NCBI GenBank assembly: GCA_934597175.1 | Contig: CAKTQR010000042.1 | Span: forward strand, 1 to 15,100 | DNA length: 15,100 bases | Direction of reading: 5' to 3' | From: an uncultured Oscillospiraceae bacterium | GTDB lineage: Bacteria > Bacillota > Clostridia > Oscillospirales > Oscillospiraceae | In this document: in pieces, positions 6,993-11,849 of the stretch | Layout: the number at the start of each line of letters is the position of its first letter | How positions within the stretch are numbered: the first letter of the stretch is position 1 | Made by a program: the position numbers and the translations under genes | The notes under the pieces: generated by a model | Databases searched by the model: none | What the model saw: only the letters and a program-made list of their open reading frames with translations | Told to the model about the DNA's origin: nothing

Positions 6993-7029
6993 ATTCTTTT
7001 TGTAATAATATAACAAGGAGTAATCTAAA

Positions 7030-8334
7030 ATGCTTGATATAAAGTTTGTAAGGGAAAATCCCGAGATAGTCAAGGAGAACATCAAAAAGAAGTTCCAGGA
7101 CGCAAAGCTGCCCCTCGTCGACGAGGTTTTGGAGCTTGATGTGAAGTACCGTGCCGCCCTCACCGAGGGCAACGACCTGCGTGCAGCGAGAAATGCGCTG
7201 TCCAAGCAGGTAGGCGTGCTGATGGGTCAGGCGAAGAAAGACCCGTCGAAGCTCGAGGAAGCCGAGAAGGTCAAGGCGCAGGTCAAGGCCGACGCCGACC
7301 GTCTGGCGGAGCTGGAAAAGGCCGCCTCCGAGATGAGCGAGCGCATCCGCACCATCATGCTCACCATCCCGAACATCATCGACGACTCTGTGCCCATCGG
7401 TCCGGACGACAGCTGCAATGTCGAGGTCGAGCGCTTCGGCGAGCCGGTCGTTCCCGACTTCCCCATCCCCTACCACACCGAGATAATGGAAAGCTTCGAC
7501 GGCGTCGACATGGATGCCGCCGGCCGTGTCTCCGGCAACGGCTTTTACTACCTCATGGGCGATGTCGCCCGCCTGCACTCTGCGGTGCTGGCCTATGCCC
7601 GTGATTTCATGATAGGAAAGGGCTTTACCTACTGCATCCCACCGTTCATGATCCACGGCAATGTCGTCGAGGGCGTCATGAGCCAGACCGACATGGACGC
7701 AATGATGTACAAGATCGAGGGCGAGGATCTGTACCTTATCGGCACGAGCGAGCACTCGATGATAGGCAAGTTCATCGACCAGATGATACCCGAGGCAAAG
7801 CTTCCGCAGACCCTCACCAGCTATTCCCCCTGCTTCCGCAAGGAAAAGGGCGCTCACGGTATCGAGGAGCGCGGCGTTTACCGCATCCACCAGTTTGAAA
7901 AGCAGGAGATGATCGTCGTCTGCAAGCCCGAGGACAGCAAGGCGTGGTACGAAAAAATGTGGCGCTACTCGGTGGAGCTGTTCCGCAGCATGGAGATACC
8001 CGTGCGCCAGCTCGAGTGCTGCTCGGGCGACCTTGCCGACCTCAAGGTCAAGTCCTGCGATATCGAGGCGTGGTCACCCCGCCAGCAGAAGTATTTCGAG
8101 GTCTGCTCGTGCTCGAACCTCGGCGATGCGCAGGCCCGCAGGCTGAAAATGCGTGTCAAGGGCGAGGACGGCAAGACCTATCTGCCGCACACGCTCAATA
8201 ACACCGTCGCCGCACCTCCCCGCATGCTCATTGCGTTCCTTGAAAATCACCTGCAGGCCGACGGCACGGTCACTATCCCCGAGGTGCTGCGTCCGTACAT
8301 GGGCGGCACGGAAGTCTTAGTGCCCAAAAAGTAA
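7030..8334 (+). CDS. serS: Seryl-tRNA synthetase, divergent form
   Basis: This class II synthetase charges tRNA-Ser with serine in the cytoplasm. The 434-residue protein has the N-terminal coiled-coil arm (about residues 30-110) rich in Lys, Glu and Ala. The core shows the TxE-type loop GTSEH (238-242), motif 2 with CFRKEKGAHG (from 268) and RIHQFEKQEM (from 285), and motif 3 ending in Arg398. Common bacterial enzymes have roughly LNGSGLAVGR in motif 3; here it is LNNTVAAPPR, and the serine-site loops also differ, so it belongs to a divergent subgroup. The ATG has AAGGAG upstream. Only 37 bases separate it from spo0J, so there is no room for the T-box leader common upstream of serS in Firmicutes. 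Confidence 0.95.
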   Translation: MLDIKFVRENPEIVKENIKKKFQDAKLPLVDEVLELDVKYRAALTEGNDLRAARNALSKQVGVLMGQAKKDPSKLEEAEKVKAQVKADADRLAELEKAASEMSERIRTIMLTIPNIIDDSVPIGPDDSCNVEVERFGEPVVPDFPIPYHTEIMESFDGVDMDAAGRVSGNGFYYLMGDVARLHSAVLAYARDFMIGKGFTYCIPPFMIHGNVVEGVMSQTDMDAMMYKIEGEDLYLIGTSEHSMIGKFIDQMIPEAKLPQTLTSYSPCFRKEKGAHGIEERGVYRIHQFEKQEMIVVCKPEDSKAWYEKMWRYSVELFRSMEIPVRQLECCSGDLADLKVKSCDIEAWSPRQQKYFEVCSCSNLGDAQARRLKMRVKGEDGKTYLPHTLNNTVAAPPRMLIAFLENHLQADGTVTIPEVLRPYMGGTEVLVPKK

Positions 8335-8346
8335 GGAGAGATAGAT

Positions 8347-8745
8347 ATGAAAAAGTTTATTTCTGAGTTCAAGGCGTTCGCCCTCAGGGGCAATGTGATG
8401 GATCTGGCGGTCGGCGTCATCATCGGCGGCGCATTCACCGCACTCGTCTCGTCGCTCATTGATAACCTCATCAACCCCATAATCGGCTGCTTCAGCCTCG
8501 ACGGATTTTCCGGTCTGAGCGTGACCATCGGGCAGGCGAAATTAACATACGGCGCATTCATCATGGATGTGATAAACTTCATCATCATGGCGTTCGTGGT
8601 GTTCCTGCTGGTCAAGGGCGTGAACAAGCTTGCCACCATCGGCAAGAAGCAGGCCGAGGAGGAAGAGCCCGCCCCCGAAGATCCCCCCAAGCCCACCACC
8701 GAGGAGCTCTTGGCGGAAATTTTGGAGGAAATTAAGAATAAGTAA
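8347..8745 (+). CDS. mscL: Large-conductance mechanosensitive channel MscL
   Basis: MscL is the pentameric emergency valve that opens under membrane tension during osmotic downshock. The 132-residue protein has the usual layout. An amphipathic N-terminal helix (MKKFISEFKAFALRG) leads into the pore-lining first helix, residues about 15-47 (GNVMDLAVGVIIGGAFTALV then NPIIG). A periplasmic loop, the second membrane helix (about 80-100) and a charged cytoplasmic tail ending in a helical bundle segment follow. AAGGAG overlaps the serS stop, so it is cotranscribed with serS with a 12-base gap. A terminator follows directly. Confidence 0.97.
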   Translation: MKKFISEFKAFALRGNVMDLAVGVIIGGAFTALVSSLIDNLINPIIGCFSLDGFSGLSVTIGQAKLTYGAFIMDVINFIIMAFVVFLLVKGVNKLATIGKKQAEEEEPAPEDPPKPTTEELLAEILEEIKNK

Positions 8746-8782
8746 GCAAAAAGAGCGTTCCACACGGAACGCTCTTTTGCTT
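8746..8782 (+). terminator. Terminator after mscL
   Basis: GAGCGTTCC and GGAACGCTC pair around ACAC, extended by GCAAAA/TTTTGC with one bulged A. The T tract (TTTTGCTT) is interrupted but the stem is strong. Confidence 0.85.
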
Positions 8783-8815
8783 ATATATATATTAATTAAT
8801 GGTAAGGAGAACAGG

Positions 8816-9027
8816 CAAATATTAGCCTTCCTTGTTTTGCCAAAGAAAAGGAGCAAAAGAAACGCAACCAAGGGCGGTGTAACGGCCGATTTCACTGCGG
8901 AGGTTTAATCCTCTGCGAATAGCTTGCAGTGCACCGATAGGTTGATGGACAGCCTAAACTTTAGAGTGCAGTTACCGGTCGGGCTGACGCAATAGCGACT
9001 ACTAAAAGCGTAAATGCGTATTGAAAA
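8816..9027 (+). repeat. Dispersed repeat copy A (shortened)
   Basis: It begins with CAAATATTA and a degraded version of the terminal hairpin (CCTT...AAGG near 8826-8851). CAAAAGAAACGCAACCAAGG follows, then TGCGGAGGTTTAA, the strongly shared TGCACCGATAGGTTGATG (8930-8947), and the distal end GCGTATTGAAAA. Compared with copies B and C it lacks the central CCCGGTACGGGG module. It occupies the gap between the mscL terminator and the toxin, and its distal end runs straight into the toxin leader. Confidence 0.8.
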
Positions 9028-9054
9028 ACCTCCTCGAGTTCGGCTCAAGGAGGT
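9028..9054 (+). promoter_or_regulatory. Hairpin sequestering the toxin ribosome binding site
   Basis: ACCTCCT (9028-9034) pairs with the full Shine-Dalgarno AGGAGGT (9048-9054), and GAG (9036-9038) pairs with CTC (9044-9046) around loop TTCGG. The only flaw is one C-A mismatch. As mRNA this would hide the ribosome binding site, a feature typical of type I toxin messages. Confidence 0.75.
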
Positions 9055-9060
9055 GGTAAC

Positions 9061-9144
9061 ATGGCTGTTACATATGCGGACTTGTTCCAATATACGATAG
9101 TACTAATTACCCTCGCCGCCCTGCTTATAGCAAGCAGGAAGTGA
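9061..9144 (+). CDS. Type I toxin-like peptide, Hol-Tox/TxpA type, 27 aa
   Basis: The peptide starts MAVTYADLFQYTIVL, has one hydrophobic segment (about residues 12-24) and ends in a basic SRK tail. This layout, including the Y-x-DLFQ start, matches the short putative holin-like type I toxins common in Firmicutes. These insert into the membrane and are normally silenced by antisense RNA. AGGAGGT lies 6 bases before the ATG, an ideal Shine-Dalgarno site, but it is held in a hairpin. A convergent RNA with strong promoter and terminator overlaps the 3' side of the locus. No obvious sigma-A promoter was found for the toxin; it would have to lie in repeat A. Membrane toxicity is inferred from the family. 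Confidence 0.75.
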   Translation: MAVTYADLFQYTIVLITLAALLIASRK

Positions 9145-9148
9145 GCAT

Positions 9149-9185
9149 AAAAAAGATGTAATCGCCTCGGCCAAGGCGATTACAT
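9149..9185 (-). terminator. Terminator of the antisense RNA, shared hairpin
   Basis: ATGTAATCGCCT (9156-9167) pairs over 12 bases with 9174-9185 around a 6-base loop. On the minus strand TCTTTTTT follows directly. On the plus strand only a weak T stretch follows, so toxin transcripts may partly read through. Confidence 0.85.
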
Positions 9186-9235
9186 AATAAGTAATTTCTC
9201 TTGGGCAACCGTCTATTGGGTAGCACCTACTTTCA
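9149..9235 (-). ncRNA. Predicted antisense antitoxin RNA (RatA-like in arrangement)
   Basis: A consensus promoter (9242-9270, minus strand) predicts a start near 9235, and a hairpin plus six T ends the transcript near 9149, giving about 87 nt. The RNA contains a small GUAG-GUG-CUAC hairpin near its 5' end and the large terminator stem. No open reading frame of note lies in it. It runs toward the toxin and would be complementary to the toxin mRNA 3' untranslated region, the same geometry as txpA/RatA in Bacillus subtilis. Confidence 0.7.
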
Positions 9236-9241
9236 TTTACT

Positions 9242-9270
9242 ATAATAGACTTCCATGCAAAATTTGTCAA
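9242..9270 (-). promoter_or_regulatory. Strong sigma-A promoter of the antisense RNA
   Basis: On the minus strand TTGACA (9270-9265, perfect) is followed after exactly 17 bases by TATTAT (9247-9242, five of six). It is one of the best sigma-A matches in the window outside the rRNA promoters. Confidence 0.85.
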
Positions 9271-9300
9271 CAGTTTTTCGCTAAATATAGGAGCGGTCGC

Positions 9301-9323
9301 TGAGCAGTCGTTTTGACTGCTCA
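9301..9323. other. Hairpin over the stop codon of XRE regulator 1
   Basis: TGAGCAGTC (9301-9309) and GACTGCTCA (9315-9323) form a perfect 9-bp stem with a 5-base loop. It covers the stop codon (9321-9323). No T run follows on the minus strand, so it is not a standard terminator. Confidence 0.6.
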
Positions 9324-9563
9324 TTTTATTTCCTGCTCTAATTCGTCGAATATGGGAGCTGCGAAAAATTCGCCGAGGGTGATTTCAAGACCGTCGCAGA
9401 GCTTTTTGACGGTGGAAACGGTCGTGCTGCGGTTTCGCCCGCTGATAATGTTATTCACCGTCGACTGCGTCACGCCGCTGATGGTGCATAGCTTGTTTAT
9501 CGTAATGTGCCGCTCATCGCACAGCTCAAGTATTCTGTCACTGACTGCCTCGCCGATATTCAT
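9321..9563 (-). CDS. XRE-family (Cro/CI-type) small transcriptional regulator 1
   Basis: The 80-residue protein is a single helix-turn-helix domain. The putative turn and recognition helix lie at about residues 21-42 (ITINKLCTISGVTQSTVNNI). The C-terminal half, STVKKLCDGLEITLGEFFAA, is the classic end of a five-helix Cro/CI fold. It is about 60% identical by hand count (48 of 80 positions) to the regulator at 9917-10159. Divergence is concentrated in the first half, including the recognition helix. GAAGGAG precedes the ATG, slightly far (11 bases). It lies convergent to the toxin unit, and its start is near the distal end of repeat B. Its target is unknown; the toxin locus is an obvious candidate. 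Confidence 0.9.
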   Translation of the reverse strand: MNIGEAVSDRILELCDERHITINKLCTISGVTQSTVNNIISGRNRSTTVSTVKKLCDGLEITLGEFFAAPIFDELEQEIK

Positions 9564-9614
9564 TTTAAAATTCGCTCCTTCGCTTGACCTAATCGCCTTT
9601 GCAGTCGCCCGACC

Positions 9615-9911
9615 AGTTTTTCAATACGCTTTTACAATTAAGCTTGCTGTTACTGCGTCAGCGCGACCGGTGAGTGCCTACTAAAGTTTAGTCCGACCAT
9701 CAACCTATCGGTGCAGTGCAAGCTTTTCGCACTTATCTAACTGACGCAGTCCGTTAAACGGTTGCACCAAAAGCTAATCGCAGCTGATTAAACCTCCGCA
9801 GTCCGGTAGACCGGTGCACCGATACCCCGTACCGGGATTCCAAAGGGTGGTTAAACGCCTTTGGTTGCGTTTCTTTTGCTCCTTTTCTTTCGGCAACACA
9901 AAGAAAAGGAG
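9615..9911 (-). repeat. Dispersed repeat copy B, near full length
   Basis: Read on the minus strand, it runs from the terminal hairpin, with CTCCTTTTCTTT (9879-9890) pairing to 9900-9911, through the CCAAAGG/CCTTTGG hairpin, CCCCGTACCGGG, the CCGGTAGACCGG segment, TGCGGAGGTTTAA and TGCACCGATAGGTTGATG to the distal end GCGTATTGAAAAACT. Copy C has the same order in the opposite orientation. It fills the 353-base gap between the two XRE genes. No reading frame in it looks real. Confidence 0.85.
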
Positions 9912-9929
9912 ATAAATCATTTTATCTCC
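9908..9929. other. Hairpin over the stop codon of XRE regulator 2
   Basis: GGAGATAAA (9908-9916) and TTTATCTCC (9921-9929) form a perfect 9-bp stem around the stop codon. Its GGAG arm is shared with the terminal hairpin of repeat B, so the two structures exclude each other. Confidence 0.55.
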
Positions 9930-10159
9930 TGCTCAAGCTCGTCGAACTCGGGTGCGGAGAAGAACTCACCGAGGGTCATGTCCAGACCGTCGCAGAGCTT
10001 TTTGACGGTCGAGACGGAAATTTCCCGCCTGCTCGGGTCGAGCAGACTGTACACGGTCGACGGGGTCACGCCTGAAATGTTTGCAAGTGAGTTCGGCGTA
10101 ATGCCTTTTTGCTCGCACAGCCCCTTGATGCGCTGCGCAACTGCGTCCTTGACTGACAT
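9917..10159 (-). CDS. XRE-family (Cro/CI-type) small transcriptional regulator 2
   Basis: This 80-residue one-domain helix-turn-helix protein is a paralogue of the regulator at 9321-9563. The helix-turn-helix region is SLANISGVTPSTVYSLLD (about residues 24-41). The last 32 residues (VSTVKKLCDGL onward, ending FDELEQEIK) are almost the same in both proteins. GAGGTGA lies just before the ATG. It is divergent from a 51-aa gene, and the shared upstream region holds a perfect 12-bp palindrome, so it probably represses itself and its neighbour. The repeat B hairpin follows its stop within a few bases. Confidence 0.92.
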   Translation of the reverse strand: MSVKDAVAQRIKGLCEQKGITPNSLANISGVTPSTVYSLLDPSRREISVSTVKKLCDGLDMTLGEFFSAPEFDELEQEIK

Positions 10160-10198
10160 ATTATCACCTCAGTGACATTGTAGAAAAGCATTCGCAGA

Positions 10199-10220
10199 TG
10201 CGTATACGCACTTGCGTATA
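10199..10220 (+). promoter_or_regulatory. Palindromic operator between XRE regulator 2 and the 51-aa gene
   Basis: TGCGTATACGCA (10199-10210) is a perfect 12-bp palindrome. The half-site TGCGTATA recurs directly at 10213-10220. The second half-site overlaps the -35 box of the rightward promoter, and the palindrome lies where the -35 box of the leftward gene should be (a TACAAT -10 candidate is at about 10176-10181). This is the geometry of a Cro/CI-type autoregulated divergent promoter. The binder is inferred. Confidence 0.65.
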
Positions 10221-10240
10221 TCATGCGATTATGTTATGAT
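10212..10240 (+). promoter_or_regulatory. Sigma-A promoter of the 51-aa gene
   Basis: TTGCGT (10212-10217), 17 bases, TATGAT (10235-10240). The -35 box overlaps an operator half-site. Confidence 0.7.
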
Positions 10241-10268
10241 TTTTAGAGAAAAATATTGGAGGAACATT

Positions 10269-10424
10269 ATGCCGGACTACAAAAGCATGTACACCCTGCT
10301 GTGCAAGGCGGTCGACGATGCTATCGACCCGCTGAGCGAGATACCCGAGGCCGTGCAAATTGCGCAGACGCTGATAATTGCGCTGAATGCCGCCGAGGAA
10401 ATTTATATCGAAAGCTGTGACTGA
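10269..10424 (+). CDS. Small conserved-looking protein of unknown function, 51 aa
   Basis: The protein starts MPDYKSMYTLLCKAVDDAID and continues as a predicted Ala/Ile/Glu-rich helix ending in EEIYIES. It resembles the short M-DY-x-x-MY...EE-x-YI proteins often seen in Clostridia, for which no function is known to me. The ATG at 10269 is chosen because GGAGG (10258-10262) lies 6 bases upstream and the promoter at 10212-10240 would not allow the longer TTG-initiated reading. It is the divergent partner of XRE regulator 2. Repeat C begins within a few bases of its stop. Confidence 0.8.
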   Translation: MPDYKSMYTLLCKAVDDAIDPLSEIPEAVQIAQTLIIALNAAEEIYIESCD

Positions 10425-10427
10425 CAA

Positions 10428-10724
10428 ATATTAACTTTTCTTTGTTTCGCCAAAGAAAAGTTACAAAAGAAACTCGACCAAAGGCGTTTAACCACCCTTT
10501 GGAATCCCGGTACGGGGTATCGGTGCACTGGTCTACCGGACTGCGGAGGTTTAACATAGTGCGAATTACTTTCGATTCGTCCGTTTAATGGACTGCGTCT
10601 GTTAGATAGCTGCAAGAGGTTTGCAGTGCACCGATAGGTTGATGTACAGACTGAACTCTAAGGTGCACTCACCGGTCGGGATATGGCAGTAACAACAAGC
10701 TTAATTGTTAAAGCGTACTGAAAC
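10428..10724 (+). repeat. Dispersed repeat copy C, near full length
   Basis: It opens with TAACTTTTCTTT (10432-10443) paired with 10452-10463. It continues through CAAAAGAAAC, the CCAAAGG/CCTTTGG hairpin (10478-10502), CCCGGTACGGGG, TGCGGAGGTTTAA and TGCACCGATAGGTTGATG (10627-10644), and ends at GCGTACTGAAA. It is an inverted counterpart of copy B and also inverted relative to R1, parallel to A. It fills the gap between the 51-aa gene and the germination permease and ends a couple of bases from the permease stop codon. No gene was seen in it. Confidence 0.85.
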
Positions 10725-10725
10725 T

Positions 10726-11847
10726 TTACTGCTTGGTGCGTAATTTTCCTATAACATAGCTTGTCGGAATAAGCACGCAGGAGATGGCGAGGTTGGCGGC
10801 GGGGACGGCGAGATGCGAATAGAAGTTTAAATTATCCGAGTCCATGTCGAGAAGGACGGCGACAACCAGCATCAGCGCTGCCGAGGTCGGTATCAGAAAT
10901 CGGCCGTTCGACATATCGTGCATGACGGTGTCACCGGTATCCGGCACATAGCCGAAAACAAGGCGCAGGCAGTGGGATGCAACGATGAGCATCATTGCAA
11001 AGATGATGAAATCCGGCAGCACCCAGAGGGCGACGACCGGCGCTTCGATGCGCTCGATGGTCTTGAACACCGTAATATTTTGTATCATCGCAAAAAACGG
11101 GTAGTTGAAGCGTGAAATCAGCTCCGAGCCGTAGTTGCCGATGGCGGCGGCGCATAGCAGCGCAAACAGCAGACACACCGGCACGAGCCACAGCGAGTAG
11201 GCCTTGGCACGACGGCGAGCAAGCTGGCGAGGCCGCTCGAAAAATGCCGAGTACACGAAAATTCCGGCGTATATCTCAAACATCGGGATGGCGGCGAGCC
11301 CGAGCTTGTCCGGCTCACCCTTTGACAGCGGCAAAATGAGGTTAAAATCAATATTCGTCAGCGCAAAAAGGAGCACCAGCACAAGCACGACCACGAGCGT
11401 CGGCGAGAATATGCGTGCCGAGCGCAGCAGCGCCCTGCGTGGGCCGAGTGCGGCGGTCAGGCCGAGGGCGAGCATGACGATGACGAACGGCCACGCATTG
11501 CCTGCCGGGTAAATGGTGCAGATGAAACGCTCCGCCCCCGAGCGCAGGATAAAGCCGCAGCAGAAAATTAAAAACGCCGCCGTGCCGCCGAGCACCACCG
11601 AGCCGAGGGCTCTGCCGTTGGTGCGCATGATCATCTCACCGAGGCCCTCACCGCTGTGCCGTTCGGCCAAAAATGCCGACAAAAACCACACATATAAAAC
11701 GAGAAACGGCAGTGCGACAATGGGTGCGACCCAGCTTGCGCTGCCTGCGGTCTGCGTATTGAATTTCGGTATCAGCCGGACGGCGGGCGCAAGCGACGAC
11801 ACGAAGATAAGCGCCATGAGCTGCCGCCGGTCAAAGTCTGGTTTCAT
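10726..11847 (-). CDS. gerAB: Germinant receptor permease subunit, GerAB/GerKB type
   Basis: This is the B subunit of a GerA-type germinant receptor in the inner spore membrane. The 373-residue protein belongs to the spore permease (APC-like) group and is thought to bind the small-molecule germinant. About ten hydrophobic segments run the length of the protein. The N-terminal RRQLMALIFVSSLAPAV and the region FNYPFFAMIQNI then IERIEAPVVALWVLPDF are characteristic. GGGGAG lies 6 bases before the ATG, inside the end of the C subunit gene, and the gap to that gene is 2 bases. It is the last gene of an A-C-B operon. No T-rich terminator was seen beyond it; repeat C follows. The receptor-specific letter cannot be assigned from sequence. 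Confidence 0.92.
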   Translation of the reverse strand: MKPDFDRRQLMALIFVSSLAPAVRLIPKFNTQTAGSASWVAPIVALPFLVLYVWFLSAFLAERHSGEGLGEMIMRTNGRALGSVVLGGTAAFLIFCCGFILRSGAERFICTIYPAGNAWPFVIVMLALGLTAALGPRRALLRSARIFSPTLVVVLVLVLLFALTNIDFNLILPLSKGEPDKLGLAAIPMFEIYAGIFVYSAFFERPRQLARRRAKAYSLWLVPVCLLFALLCAAAIGNYGSELISRFNYPFFAMIQNITVFKTIERIEAPVVALWVLPDFIIFAMMLIVASHCLRLVFGYVPDTGDTVMHDMSNGRFLIPTSAALMLVVAVLLDMDSDNLNFYSHLAVPAANLAISCVLIPTSYVIGKLRTKQ

Positions 11848-11849
11848 TC

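Noticed and set aside
6099..7205. Long minus-strand reading frame opposite spo0J and serS
   Set aside because: It lies antisense to two clear genes, its composition resembles the codon shadow of the plus-strand genes, and it has no recognisable domain.
9027..9060. Sigma-A promoter for the toxin at the distal end of repeat A
   Set aside because: TTGAAA at 9021-9026 has no -10 box at a usable distance, and candidates further upstream are poor; the toxin promoter remains unlocated.
9313..9684. Plus-strand frames opposite the XRE genes (also 9861-10175)
   Set aside because: They mirror each other only because the two minus-strand XRE genes are paralogous, and they start without ribosome binding sites.
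10212..10268. Longer TTG-initiated start for the 51-aa gene
   Set aside because: The TTG is the -35 box of the promoter and would not be transcribed; the ATG at 10269 has an ideal ribosome binding site.
1..10724. Insertion sequences or CRISPR explaining the repeats
   Set aside because: No transposase or Cas gene, no regularly spaced short direct repeats, and copies are 100-300 bp with internal hairpins.
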